Below are positions 35,598 through 49,500 of a stretch of DNA of 64,000 nt, in pieces. Both the position numbers and the translations under genes were made by a program. The notes below the pieces were generated by a model. The model was not told the DNA's origin. It ran no database searches and saw only the letters and a program-made list of their open reading frames with translations. Within the stretch, counting starts at the first letter, position 1, and the number at the start of each line of letters is the position of its first letter. The DNA comes from Strix aluco (taxonomy: Eukaryota > Chordata > Aves > Strigiformes > Strigidae): assembly GCF_031877795.1 (NCBI RefSeq), contig NC_133971.1, positions 7,334,784 through 7,398,783 of the forward strand, in the 5' to 3' direction.

Positions 35598-36190
35598 AAT
35601 TTAACAGATCCTACTATCATCAGTTCTTTCCCCTCTTCCTAACAAAGTTTCAGACTAAAGATGAAAAGCTATCTTGTATCTTTGACAGAGATGTTTCTGT
35701 GTATTGAAAACAATAATCTGTCTGAATAGTAATTCTGTTTAGGTCACTGGATTTGTATCTCCTGTAGGCAAACAATTCCTTCATTTTTTTTGATAATATT
35801 ATTGTTGTTGTTACTTACTGATTATACATAAATTTGCCTCAGTGAAATGTAGTGATTCCAGCAAATATTCCAGAGGTGTCTCTGTAGGATTTGGGAGGTG
35901 GGGTGGGAGGAGCAGATGGTGGAAATTATGCTCGGTTTAAAATGAGAATTAAATGGCTGTTGGGTATAAATTGTCCATACTACCTTCTTCTTATCCCCTT
36001 CAAGATATTTGTTTATATACGGCAATACATTAAATTGCTCTACTCCTATCCACTTAGTTATATGGTGCAGTTCTGCAGAGTGGGCAGATCGCTTTGTGCC
36101 ACCTATGCATAGTCTTTGTTTTGAATCCTCTGGTTACCGGTCTGGTCTGTGGCGTAAGTTAGAGCTGCTTGAAGTCTGCCCACAACTACC

Positions 36191-36340
36191 ATGACATATC
36201 CTATTAATTGGGACCAGCTGGATGCAAGTATGTATTGGCAAGTCTACAGCAGCTCTATGCAAACCCGTTACAGCAGCTATTCACCACCCAACTATTCCTT
36301 CAGGGACCTTGGACCTTCCAGTAGTCATTTGCAAAGCTGA
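36191..36340 (+). other. 49-codon Tyr/Ser-rich small ORF, function unknown
   Basis: A frame with an ATG in good context (A at -3) encodes 49 residues, beginning MTYPINWDQLDASMYW, continuing with repeated YSS and SYSPPNY, and ending SSHLQS before TGA. The composition is unusually protein-like (three Trp/Met-rich positions, then a Tyr/Ser/Pro tail), and the patch is more C/A-rich than the surrounding G/T-rich intron. A second frame immediately upstream, ending at 36194, includes WADRFVPPMHSLCFESSGYR, which might be the preceding part of the same protein after a frameshift. That would make it a retrocopy or an exon remnant. I do not recognise the protein. Confidence 0.2.
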
Positions 36341-37006
36341 AGCCTTAAATCTGGCACTTAAAATAGTAGTGTGGTGTTGGGGTTTTTTTTAATATATTTG
36401 TTTAATTCTAACTCCCCTGCTCCTCCCTAGATTGGGCAGTCACTACTCCCTACTTAGATATGAATCTCTGTTTGAGGATTCAATTTAATACATGTGCACC
36501 AGTTTTTGATTTCTTTTTCCAAAGCACTTAGAAAAATGTTTGAGTCTATTAAGCACTGTGGAGATTTTTGTCTTGGTAAGTGCAACAGTTTTGGAAACTT
36601 GCCATTCTAAAGTTGTGAGTTGTGGGGCCTTTTAAAGATGGAGGTTCCATGTTGTACCCCTAGATACCGGCTGCTTTTTGTGCCTTTTTGCACCGAGAGT
36701 CTTTATGCACCTTTTAAAATGTAGCTTTAGGTAGGCTGCTGTTGTTTTGCGCTGTCAGTCTCTGTGCTCTAAGTTGACTGATGCTGCTGAGAAGCTGTGG
36801 ATCAACACTGCTACCTCGGGTATGTTGTCTGGTCTGTGTTGGGACTTCTCAGAGGGACTGCCAGATTAACTAAACACTAACCTTAAGATTTTTAACTCTT
36901 ACTGAGACCAGTCAAAATTTCATTACTTTTAATTGTTTTGTAATGTTGGCATTTTGGTTGGAAATTTCTTGACTTTTTTTCTTTGCAAATCCAGTCCTAA
37001 TAAGGG

Positions 37007-37043
37007 TTGGGGGTTTTTTTGTTGGTTTGGTTTTTTTTTTTTT
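37007..37043. repeat. G-run/T-run low-complexity tract
   Basis: GGGTTGGGGGTTTTTTTG, then GGTTTGG and 13 T (37031-37043). Confidence 0.85.
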
Positions 37044-38085
37044 ATTTTGCTGACTGAATTTCCTGTGCAACTTCTTTTAAACTGCCGTGTGCGTTGCAGG
37101 GACACTAAATAAACTGAGCAGCTGACTCATTATTTTTGCCATTTGTACTAGTTTTTCCAGTGGTCATTCTTGAACGTGAAAAGCAATACAGTAAAATACT
37201 TGGAGGAAAGGATGATGTTACAGAGAAGCTGCACTGAGTGACTTCAACTCAGTGTACAAAAAGTTTCATAGTCTTTGTTTCAAAAGAAACAAGGAATTTG
37301 CAATCTCCTATTCTAATAATGATCAGGCCAACTCTTATTTGCTTATGAGATCTGACAAGATCACAGTTCATGTGATCTCATTTGTTGTATTCATGGCAGC
37401 CCTGGGGAGTGAAATAACTAGAGCAGGAATGAAGCTCTGCTTTCCTGCACAACACAACAGAGCTCTATAGCAACTTGGCCACTAGGAGAAACAGCAGAGA
37501 TTTTAAATGGATAAATAGATTAAGTTTTGTTTCTGTGTGTATGTATTTATGTAAAATATAGTCATATGCAAGCATCAGCCTAACCCATTAGCCCATGTAG
37601 AATAAATGGGAGAAAATCACCCATGCTGGTACGTGGCAGGTCAAGCTGAACTGAAGTTTGGGGAACTGGAGTGCTTTGTAAAACCAGTGGTTACCAAGCG
37701 TCTCCTGTTAAACTTCAGTTCCAGTTTACTGGGTTTGAAATTTAGTCCTGATGCAAAAGTTTGCACCTACCCATAGAAAAGTTTCTGTGCATTGTTAACC
37801 TTGAACGAAGTGTAAAAAGCACCTTAGGGGGCTAATCTTCCCTTCTTATCTGCAAATGTGGGAGAAGGCATGTGAAAGAGAAAAGCAACAGCCTAAAGAG
37901 CTGCCAGTTGGCTTTGAAAAGTTTTTAAAATTAACACACAAATACTTGGAATAGAAGCATTAAGGGAAACCTGTTCTCTGTTTAGAGTAGTGTACTGAAT
38001 GCTTAAGTTTGAGATTGTCATCACAAACATTGAGATTGAGGGTTCAGTGATAGGATTTTTTTGGTTCATGGGTTTTTGGGGTGGC

Positions 38086-38101
38086 TTTTTTTTTTTTTTT
38101 T
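38086..38101. repeat. Poly(T) run, 16 bases
   Basis: T homopolymer preceded by TTTTTGGGGTGGC. Confidence 0.9.
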
Positions 38102-41100
38102 GGTGTTAGCTTGATTTGAGAATGGTGATACCACTTCAGCATGTTTTCATCTGTGTTATGTTCAAATTCACGTACGTTTTACAGGTCTAGACATTTGATG
38201 CATCATGTATGAAACACAGCAAACTTGAACAGTGCCAATACTAATCTCTGTTAGACTCTTGATAACTTTCTGAAACAAAAATAGCATAAATACTTTCTCG
38301 ACATTTTTGGGGGGACGACTGGATGCATCTTGAAATGGGAAGTGGTAACACTCTTATTTTTTCTACTAAGGAAAGTTCTTTTATAGACTTTTGAGTGAAA
38401 AAAGCCCTTAAAAATCTGTAAACAACAGGAAAGATCATTCTGGTCGGAGGTGAATGATCAGAAATTTCAGCCTCTAGATAACCTTTAGTCTTGCATTCCC
38501 TTATAATTATTTCAATAATGTTGTCTAAAGATCTAAAAAATCATTGTTACCTCTTGTATTCTGCTTCCAGAAAAAAAAGGAAATACTCTAATTTAATTTC
38601 AGTGGTTTAATTAAATTGTCACCATAGAGGTGTGATCAAATTCATAAACGAGTAGCAAATGTTGCCTGCTACTTGAATTTGATGTGAGATTTTCACAAAC
38701 AAGCAATGGCTTGTTTTTCTTAAAGTCAATAGGTAAGATTACTAAAATAGGGAGAGGTACTGAGAAAACAGCTTTCTCTGTTTTAGTAAGTGGTCCTCCA
38801 AATGAAATGAAGAGATGACAATGATTTTTTTGCATAGTTAGATTTTTTTTAAGTGTTGTGTTGAAAATTAAACAAATTAAGTATAAGGTTTGCCTTTCTA
38901 CAGAATATATGGCAGCTGTTGTGCTGAACAAAACAGCATTCTCAAGTAGTCATAAAACATCAAGCTTGTCTAAAAGCTGTAACGGGGCATAAGCAAACAT
39001 GGGACTGATGATAAGCCCCAAGGCTGCCAGAGTATGAACACCAAGCCCCCTGCAGCGGTGGAGGAGAAAGGTTTATGGACAGGGCATGAGGAGCAGGCCC
39101 TCTGGCTTTTGTAGCACTGGAAGGTCTTGAGTGTGCTTTGTGTGAATGTAAGACACAGAAACCCTCTCTCTGGGGAAAAAAAAAAGGGGGGGGGGCCCTA
39201 CACCCAGTGCTCATGAAGCAGATTGTCCCTTATGTCCCCAGCAGGTCTGGAAGTGAGATGAAGTGGGGGCTGGCCTCTGAGTTCCCCTCCTTTTTTGGGG
39301 GAACATTGTCTCAATACCTTGAACTTGGGCAGGACATAAGGATAAGTGGAGCATGACTGCTTGGATTTGGGGGATGCAGTCTGAAAGTGAACTGGCTGTA
39401 TGCTACGTGTTTTACTTCAAGCAGCCCTTGCCCAGGACAGGGACAGGGTGCTGTTCTGAGATTGATCTTTAGGAATAAGGATAGGAGTCGCTCATCTTTA
39501 GGATTTGCTTTCCATGGAGCTGAAGTGGACCTTCATACCTCTGGGTGAGCAGCTGGGCTGTACCGTTCACCAGTTAGCTAGCAGGGGACAAATTGTACCA
39601 CTCCTTCAAAACTACAATACAAGAAATGTGTGATCCCAGTGATAACAGCCAGGATTATCTTTCTGTGCACCAGTAGGGTCTTTACTGTGTGTGCGGAGAT
39701 GGGGGTTGTGTAATACGGGCTTTCTGAGGAGATCTTTTTTCTTCCCTTTGTTGGCCATAACAGATCTGTTGGGTAAAAACGTTTTTTTTTTTTTATTTTA
39801 AGGAGGTCTTGATAAAAGGCCTAGTAAAAGGTAAATGCTCAGAAGTAGGTGGTGAAAGGCCCAGTTAGACTTTGCTCACCATCAAACCCCAATACTCCCA
39901 CGGGGCTTAAATCCAATCTAGTGGCTGACGCCAGTGACAAGCTACTTTGAAAAAAAATATTTTAGTTAAAATTATGTTTCTGTTCCGTGGCTATTGCATA
40001 TGCAGGGAGAGTTAGGGAAATTGCAGGATTTCCATCAGAAATATTTTATAAAGGTAGGTTCCATGGGGCCACAGACTTCTTTTACTTTCATCCTAGCAAG
40101 ACTCGTGCATCTGCAACTACTCCCTCTTTCCCCCATTTCCACATTTCTAGGGTTGAAGAGAGACTGCATAGTTTAACAGAAAACACTGTAAAAGGTAAAT
40201 GTGTTTCCAAGTGCATATCTCCATCTGTTGCAGTTTCTTGGTAGCTGCAGTTACAGGCTTACCTACCTCTTGTCCCTTACACTGTTTTCAAGGGCATATA
40301 ATTTTAGGTCTTGGGCCTCTATCATTTTCTCTGGGGCGCAAGACAGCTGAAATCCCTGGGTTTTAGGTTGCTGTCCCTTTACCTTTTACTGTGATTATCA
40401 CAGAAGGCTTGAGCTCTCTTGGAGAGAGAGAGCAATGAGGAACCATTGAGTAGCTGTCTTCTAAAAAGCAAGGACATTATTTAGGTCAGAAGCACTGCGA
40501 AGGGAACACATTACAAAATAATGAGCAGCTTTTAACTATGCTGATCTTGCTGGGGTTTTGAGTTTCACATTGGACTTGACAGATCTTTATCTCAGATTTT
40601 TTTGTTCAGTTATTATTCCCATACATGCATCTTTTTCCCTACATAGGATTCTTGTTTTATAGTTTAAGGACATCTTCAAAGCTAGTCAGTGCTGCATACC
40701 TCCAGGGACTAATCTTCAAAGGACTGGATAGCTGCATAAAGAGTGCTGGAAAGTTGTATTCATCACCCTGAAGGGTGCTAAAGACCTTTTTAGTGACTCC
40801 AAATTCCAGGTGGAATTGCCTTGTTGACCAAGCAATAGAAAGATTACATCACCTGTACAGGTATGATCATCTATGAATATACCAGTGTGCTCTGCCTACC
40901 TATGTCTGCTGTATTAGCACTGGATTTGCCTGGCAGGAGACCAAAAGATGTTGACAGAGGATCTTGAAGTTTCTTGCACTCCTTCTTTCCTGCTGCTGTA
41001 ACCACTATATCTGCTCTTCCAACTCCTGCCTGCTACCTCCAGCCAGCCAGCTTAGGCTGTCTTGGCCCAAGGATCTTGAATGCTGCATAATGTTGTGTGT

Positions 41101-42989
41101 CATCCCATGGTTAGTTCTCAGGGTCTGTACTTCCCTTATGTTTTCTTTTACCTGAACGTACATGGGTATTGCCTCCTATGTTGGCCATTTTCCTTTTTCC
41201 TCACGTATCTTATAAAGCAATGATTAGTCTCTCTTCATCTATGAACTTTAGACTTCTTTTCTTCTACTATTATGTAGTTGTTCCTTTGTCAACTTCCCTG
41301 TGAACTTCATATGGGTAAGAACTTGTTTTTTTCTGTTTGTGCTTTTGTGTTAAGTGAGATGGCACATAAGAAAGCATAATTTAGGTCTGAAAAGGACATT
41401 TTATTATTTAAGATGGGCATTTTTCACATGTACAAAGAGCAGCCTTGACTGTGATCTATATTTTCTCATTGATTTAAAATAGATGAGTAATTTTGAGATG
41501 CATTAATTAATTTTACCCTGTGAGCCTTTGTTTTTGTATTTTATTTTCCCCTGGTGCAATGTCTCTTTCCTGAATGAATCCAGACTGATGGGAACAAGGA
41601 ATTAAGAGGTCATGCTGCATCCTTCCTGATATCTGTGGTGTTGGGTTTTTGGTTTTTTTTCTTTTTTTGCATGTGGTCTCACTTGTAGTTGGTTGTTGTT
41701 CTCTGACAGAACATGCTTTCAAAGATGGGCAACACAAGTGATAGGTGTACCACCAGTGATACTTGGGTTTGATGTTCCACCAGTTTGCTTAGGTCACATT
41801 AGATCTAGTGATATTCAGAAGGGATGCCTTCTGAAGTGTTGTTCCTTGTGTCTTGCTGTTAAGGAACTTTTCTTGCATTTTGCTGTGCTGTAAGTATTTG
41901 CTTTAAATGTAATGCGGTTCTCATGTGACAAGAATAGCATTTATAGTAAAAGTAAGCCAGTGCAGTGCCAGAAGGAGTCACAGAATGCCATATACATACT
42001 AAAACTAATAACTGATTTTAATACTAAAAATATACAGGATGTCAGCTACCCTGAAAGTGAAGCTGACACTTGGTTAACATACAGTACTATTTCCAATGCC
42101 TGTGTTTAAAACCTAGAGTGGCAAAATACACAGTTTTCCTAAAACTTTCATGCCTGTTGAGCAATCAAGAGATCCTAGGCAACCTCAGCTGAGATGTACT
42201 CGTAAAAAAAAAAGTACTTCTAAGACTCTCCAACCTGTATGTGATCGGAGAAGTAGGAGAGTGGTCTTGCAGGCTTTTCAGCATCCAGTGTTATCTGCAT
42301 GGGGGTACCCTGGTGCTGAGCTGCTGGCTCTGGAGATTATTTGTGTCAATGGCAAGTTACCCAGAGAAGCAGGAAAGACCTCTCGAACAGTGTGGAGGAA
42401 AGCAAATGCTGGTCGTAGTCCAGTGTTGGGTCAGTGAAGATGTACATGAGTTTTATGACTAAAATACATGTACCAACCTGACAGCTGCCTACCTGAAATA
42501 GCACGTGCAGATCACAGAGGTGGGAAGTGGTATTTTTAGAAGAATTTAGCGTATGGACAAGCTGCTGCCGGGAATTTGGTATTAAAATTTGTCTTTGGTT
42601 TATTGGTGATACCAAGGCAGCCCGCCTGGACTGCACCTCCTGTGCTCACAAAACTGGGTAATTAGGTGCCCAAGGAGGAAAACTAGATTGATCCAATAGT
42701 TGCATGACAGAGGTATGAAAAGCTTCTTTTATTGTACCTAAACATGATTCTAGTTTTGCTTGCAGTAACATTGTAACCAATTCACATAAATTTGTGGGAA
42801 ATCCACTGCATATTACTGAGATAAATGACAGGCTATGCCATTTGGTTGTATTTTTATATCACAGAATGTGTATTGCTGTTAAGTTCTTTATAAGTAGGGT
42901 TTACTTCTTAATGAAGCAGTTAAAATACTGCAGACTCTTTTGTTGTGGAAGTGAAGGCCAGTCCAGTCATGCTTTATAGTAAGGGTACA

Positions 42990-43240
42990 TTCATAAATTA
43001 TTTATAGAGGGCTAATAAATAATTAATGTATGTTATTAAATAGGTTACAGTCATGAAGAATGTATATTATATATGGCAGTAAGCACACCAGTAGAAGGTG
43101 TTAAAGACAGTGTTTTGTGTAACTGCCGCACTAAAATCCATAACAAATGACCCTTTGTTAAAATGTATATTAAACATTTAATTTACTTAATATAGATTTA
43201 TAAATACTTTATTTTTAATACTAAATATAATCCCAAGACT
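42990..43240. other. AT-rich homeodomain-motif-rich intronic patch
   Basis: About 250 bases dense in TAAT/ATTA cores (for example AATAATTAATG and TTTAATTTACTTAATAT), with no microsatellite regularity and no element recognised. Such patches are often conserved noncoding elements in introns of developmental genes, but conservation cannot be judged from one sequence. Confidence 0.25.
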
Positions 43241-44206
43241 TGACTACAACTCTCTAGTAAAACCCTGCTGGGGAGGAAATGAAGCAGTGTTGGCTTTTTG
43301 AGGTGACAGTGAAATCCAGAGCTGTGAATGCCTGGACAAGCTGTCTTGTAACATACTAATAAAAGAAAATTTTTAAAACTAATTAATATTTTTTTTAAAT
43401 AGACATAGGACCAAGTTGAGCGTCTGCAATTTGGAAGATAAAGTAGGATATTATCACTTGAATATAAGATTAGAGTCAGATCTCATCTTGAGTCAGGTTG
43501 AGAGTAAAGAATGGTTTTCCTAACGAAAGCTAATTTCTGTTTTAAACAGGCAGTTATGTTTTGTTTATTTTTGGTTTTAATGCAACCAGCTGATGATGCA
43601 AATGCAGGTCTTACATTTAATGCAGATTTGTGTATATGTGTTCTTTCTTCTGAGATCTGTTTCTAATTTTTTCTCTCAAGGAGGGAAACTTTTGCAGATG
43701 TATTTCACATCATACTAAATATGACAGAGATATCATGAAGCTTTTCTTCTGGTCATGGGAGAGGTGGCTCTTTGTGGTTCCCCTTCCCAATCCTTTTTTC
43801 TTTAATGGCAACTGATGGTTTTCATTCATTTCACGTATAGTCCATGCTTTTCTCTGTTTTGGTCTGTATCTGCTAAGCATGAGACAGAAGGGTATTCAGC
43901 TCTTAGACTTTTGGGAAACCCTTTTCCAGTGTGTATTTGGGATGAAGTTTCCAGCAGCTATTTAATGGAAGAGGAAATTTGAGCCTCTTCTCTGATGTAG
44001 TCCCACTACTGTCTCCTCTCAAGTTGACTTTTCTTGTTCTTGGAATGGTTCTGTAGAGAAACTTAATGTACGGTGGAAGGGATGTGTGCAGGTAGGACTC
44101 AACTCTGAATGACTGGCTCTGGCGTGGAGGAGCGGGATAGTGAATAAGCTGTATGTGATGAAGAGGGAAGATGGTGCAAATGCATTCTTTGGAAACAGTT
44201 TATAAA

Positions 44207-44390
44207 ATCATAGAAATGTTGGTCAGAGGGGACCCCTGGAGGTCAGGTAGTCCAGAAGTTTTCCTTGAAGTGTGTCCATTGTGAACAGCAGATCAGGTCA
44301 GCCATGGCTTTATCTAGTTTCTCTTGAAAAGCTCCAATGATGGAGTTCCCCAGCCTCTACAGGTAAACCTTTTCCAGTGCTCTCTGTTTT
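44207..44390 (-). mobile_element. Diverged CR1 3'-end fragment
   Basis: Reads AAAATCATAGAAATGTTGG, then GAGGGGACCCCTGGAGGTCA and GTAGTCCAGAAG, and further on GATGGAGTTCCCCAGCCTCT and CCTTTTCCAGTGCT. These are the reverse complement of the CR1 3' untranslated region and the end of ORF2 (family pattern: ...AGCACTGGAACAGG...TCCATC...GGACTAGATGACCTCCAGAGG...). The GACCCCTGGAGGTCA version is typical of older CR1 subfamilies. No frame survives. Confidence 0.85.
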
Positions 44391-46419
44391 GCCCAAGTGT
44401 GTGTTATGCCAGTGTAAGAAAACTGAGGGGGCATACAGCTAACTCACTCCAGAGATTTTCAGAGTGGACATCTTTGTGTCAGTCATCTCTGTTCAATCTC
44501 AAGTATTTGTGGTTTATACAGGGCCCAGGATAACTAACCAAAAATAAGGAGGACTATTTTTGTATGTCAAGTGTGAGATAACTTTGCGTAGAGGTTGGTT
44601 TCTTCCATGTGTTGCTGAATCTTACTGAAATTTAACAGTGGAAAAGAGGCATTTTTGTTGATAGCCACACTCTTGTGTGACTTGTGGTCACTTCTCATCC
44701 AAACAATAAAGATTTTTACAGTCTGTTTTGCAACCATGATTCGACTATCATTCTACCACAAAAATACAGTGATTTAAACTCTTTTCAGTGAGAACTGAAT
44801 TAATTTTTTTTACTGCATTTTATTTCAAGGGAACAGTTAATACAGAAACAGTTCAGTAATGAATCACAAGTGTTGTCTTTCTTTTCGCTTTAATGCTATT
44901 TGTTGCAAGTTTAAATCAATTTTCTTCACAGTTTTTGCAGTTATTCAGAAACTTGAATGAACATATATTTGGAAAAAGCTTATACATGCTGAAAGAGTAT
45001 AGTTTGATGCATAATCTTAATTTATCATTGAAAAGTTTTATGTAACATAAAATTACAGTTTTATAATAATTTGATCATTGTGCATTGTTAAACTGAAGTG
45101 GTTGTGTCTGAAAAAACCTGATGTGTTCAGCCTTTCTTTTCCATGTATAAAACATGAAACAGGGAAGCATAAATTGATTTCTTTATGAAAGCTGGTAAAA
45201 AGAAATATGTAGTTTGGTGGAAAGAGTCTATCTAGCTTTTTTTCATCAGCTGGTACTTGAAGCAACTTGTACAATAGTTCTTTGGAGAGGAGCTCCCATG
45301 CCCCCTTTCCCACCCCTGGTAGTACTAACATTTCATCACAACTTAGTAGAGATAATGCCAGTAAACTGGAGAAGACACAGTCATAAAAAAAAGTCTCTTG
45401 CCTTGCTTCTGCAGGCAGGAGTCATGTTTAGGGTAAGGTTCAGCAAGGCAGATCTCTTGCTTTCTGCAATTTGTAACTCCTATACGCTGATCATACTACT
45501 GCTTCTTACATTGAAATCTGGTCTTAAGAGTAAGATTTCCAGAGTAATTCAAGATCAATTTATTTTTTCCTGGTAACAAACAGAGAAAATGAAGAAAGGA
45601 TGATGAAGGTAATAAGTGAAGCATGTTATAGCAGCATAACTATTGCAGTGTGTGTAGCTTTGTGGCTTGAGATCAGATCTATTTAATACCATATAAATAA
45701 CACAGGTCAATTTTAAATAGTGTGTAAACAGCCTCTTAAATACAAACATTTGCACGATATTAATATTCATGTTTAACTGAGAAATTAAAAACATGTGAAA
45801 GTTGTGTCTTTTCAATCAACTTTTCTGTGTTCTCAAGCAGTTTGTTCAGAATTCTTTAAAATGTCACTGAGAAATTAAAAATGCTGCTCAGGCAGTAGGT
45901 TGAAACTGAGGACCAGGCAAAGTAGTGTTTATATTTAATAAAACATTTTTGAGTACATTTTGAAGGTTAAGTTTTTGTGCTTTTACTACAGAGGATGTTT
46001 ATCTGAAGTGCTTTATCACTGATCATATTTTGGGAAATGTTTTCTGAAACTTTCCTCAGCAAAACTACCTCCAAGCCTAAAGTTCTTGTGTAGAGCTTAT
46101 GAGTATTTTTAAATTGTAAATCTTTGAGTCCATTAAGACATCTTCACTATCTTTTTCCTTTTTGGTCACAAGCTGACAGTTTTAAGTACTACTTTGCTAT
46201 GCTTGGTATGCCGCTGATGGTAATCTCCAAGGCTATTGGTGATGTGAATTGTGCTCCCATAGCTGGGGTCAGGTGTGGACTCATTCAGCTATATTAATAG
46301 GTGTGCAGTGTTGGAGCACATCAGTTTATTGAAGCATAAGCCTTCACGCTAACTTTTGGAAGATTAAATTGTTTAGCTGCAAAGAACCCATCTGGATGTG
46401 TTGTTTTCCTTCTTTTTTT

Positions 46420-46505
46420 CCCTCTCTTTCTTTTTCTTTTCTGTTCCTTTCTCTGTTGCCCCCCCTTTTCTCTGTTGCCCTTCCCCCTTTCTCTGTTGCA
46501 CCCTG
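46420..46505. repeat. Polypyrimidine tract with three diverged TTTCTCTGTTGCC units
   Basis: CT-rich sequence in which CTTTCTCTGTTGCC occurs three times within about 55 bases (46446-46500), separated by C/T runs. It explains the Lys/Glu/Gly-rich open frame on the opposite strand. Confidence 0.8.
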
Positions 46506-49500
46506 CCTTCTCTTCCCCTGCTAACTCCAGACATCTTAAAACTGTTGAAGTCTCCCGTTTGACTGTTTACTGTTCTGCTGCAGCAACTGTATCTTGGCAA
46601 TATAACATTGACTTACATTCTGTATTTCTTGACTGGCCTGCTTATGAAGGATCAATTAAGTTGATTTAAAAATGGAATCCAGCATGGATTATAGTATTCT
46701 AGTAATACCTACTTACAAAACTGAGAAAACAGTTTTCTATTTTCCAGTGTAAGCCAAATGTAAGATAACCTTTTCTGAATTGAATATGTACTGTACAGAA
46801 ATGCATTTGTAATTCGTAACAGCAAAACGGTCTGAATTGTGTCCCACAAATGGTAGAATTTCAGTCTTTTTGATGTTTATGTCATTTAAATTTTACTTTA
46901 GAAATAAGAAGTACTCAGCCAGAGGTTGTCCAAGAAGTAGTTTGCTTATTTTCCCAGTTTTAATTACAAGGAAATACAGTCCTGCATCAATTTTTCCACC
47001 AAACATCAGCCATCAATATGGAATCAAATAATTTCATCCCTCTGGTCCAGTGTCTGGTTTCTTCCTTTCAAAGACCAGCAAGAAGCATTTTGGAGAGTTA
47101 GCATTAAAATTTTCTAGACTACTAGTCAAACATTTGGTAGTACAGCTTTACAGCTGCAAGACTTCATTGTTGCTGGATTTTTTGTTGGGTAGGGTGGTTT
47201 TTTTTTTGGTGTGGAGCAACTCTTTGTTAGACAGATTTTCAAATATCTTCCTTCTTCTGATGATACTATTTCTGTTTGCAAAGTATTCTCACTATAAAAA
47301 AATGTGGGAGGATATTGAAACTAGTATTTTTTAAATGACCTGCATTTCAAAAGAAAATATTTCCGGTAACTTCCAGTTCGGAGTCTAAGCAAATTACCTG
47401 TTAAATTGTAAAATACATATATATCTGGATAGTAGGCTATCCCCTGGGCAGTTTGAGAGAGGACTCGAAGCTCAGCAAACTTGTCATGCATGAACTGTAG
47501 CTTGCGGCTGGGTGCTTCAGCTTATCTGGAGTTGTAGCTGAGTGGAAATGTTGAGTAAGATGGGGGTCTTGGCTAATCCTTCTTGGCCATAATCCAGTTT
47601 GGGGAGCAGCAAGAGGATCCTCCACCTGTCTACTCAGTATGTCTCTATCAGCCAAGGGGAGGAATAGCAGGCAAATGTTTAAAGCTGCCTAGCAGGTTAG
47701 CCAGATGTGTGAGAATTCAGCAGACAGGTGTAATAGGCCTGGCAGCCATATGGTAGTTGGTAGGTCTGATAATATCAAATTGTATGTAGTTGTCCTGTGG
47801 GTGAAAATGGCAGTGATTTGAGGAGGAATACCGTGCATGAAGTTTTGCAGGATCAGTTTATGCGTGTTGAGATTTTCTGTATGTACACTTAACACCTGTA
47901 CATATAAGGACCATCTCTTGGCTGGGGTAGTTCTTTTTTAGAGAAATGCCTTGAGGCCACCTCAGGCCCCTGTACAGAACTTCTCACCCAACACAAGTAG
48001 CAGTCTCAAGGCCAATGGGTTATTATTCCCAGGGACCAGCACCAGAGCTTCCCATTTTGGAAGGGAAACTTTATGGTTCAGGCCGATGCTTAGTTGTCAT
48101 CTACTGGACCGCAAGGTTTAGAAAAGTGAAACTAATAGCATACCCTTGAAAATTGCTTTTGCTGGTGGCCTCGCCTGTCAGATGTTGCTTGAGCCTGCGC
48201 TATTCAGTGCACTGTTAAGCAGGCAAGCAGTGGTCATGACATCTGCAGAGAAACTGGCTCAGAAGGAATAAATGAATTGCATAAAAGTTCGTGTCAGAGT
48301 TGACATTGTGTCATTTGCAGCTCTGGAATCGCAAGGCATTCAAAAGCTATGACCCAGCCCCCAAAATAAATACAGGAAAGCCATTCCGAACTGGGGGAGA
48401 AGGGGCATGGGCTGTAGAAAAAGCTTATTTTTTTCCCCTCACACCTGCATCTCCAGCTTTTGCAGAGCAGTAGCATCGGAGAAGACATGAACGTACAGCT
48501 GACTCCATGCTGACATCCAAATGGACACCTCCTGGTACCAGCAGGTTGGTCACAGCCTCTTTCAATGCTGCACCAAAAGGGACCTCACCATTGCCACGCG
48601 TGGGGCACCCTAATGTGCTGCCAGGGCTGCCACTGGTTGCCTCTTTTGGCAGAGGCCAGAATGATTTACGCTGAGGTCAGGGTCTGCTGTCCCTGTTTCT
48701 AGCAGTGCTGGTTCTATCAGAGAAGGGATTTGGATTTTACTGAAGTAGAATTCACGTGATCTGCTCTTAAGAAGCAGAGTCAATGTGATGTTCATGGCTT
48801 GTCTGATCCAAAAAAAGTGAAATTTTGTGGTGGTAAGGGTTATTTCTGAGTGGTATGTAAATCCCCAGGCCCTTTCTTAATTTAATTACAAAAGATGTGT
48901 ACTAGGCTCTCTTCAGTTCCTTTAAGTTCTGAAAATACTTTGGCTCATTTCTTAGCACTCTTGAGGCAGTGTGCTCTAGCAGTCTCCCCAGTAGTACAGC
49001 CTTTAACTAAGCTGTTCTTTAACCCGTTGTTTCTTCCTGCTGTGTGTATTCCTCTTGTATTTAACTAGTAAAGCTTTCTTCTGCTGTTTTGTGGAGGTGG
49101 AAACAAAGCATGCACTGAGACTTGACTTCCCTACCTTCTCTTTGCTTGCATGCTTCTTGCATTGAATAGTGGAACTCCAGTTCTTTGGTGGTATAGGCTT
49201 TGTTCCTGCTGCCTTATGTCCTTGCTCATTATAACTGATTTGGCACTTCAGCCTTTCTCCATTTGTCACCTGCATGGTTGTCTTGTTCCTTAATACTGTT
49301 ATGTGCCTTTACTTTCTTTTTTGCTGTTGCACCTTTTTCTTGGATCAGTGAGGAATTTTTGATGCAGCCAGAATAACCTCTTATTATTTCCTGTCTTCCA
49401 TTGATATTTCCCACTGAGTTTTTTTTAGTGTAGCCTGAATCACCTGATGTTTGTCTTGCACTTTTTTCCTTCAGGTTGTCTGTTTTTTTGAAGAAACTCT

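Noticed and set aside
46373-46600. Lys/Glu-rich minus-strand frame
   Set aside because: Simple translation of the polypyrimidine repeat at 46420-46505.
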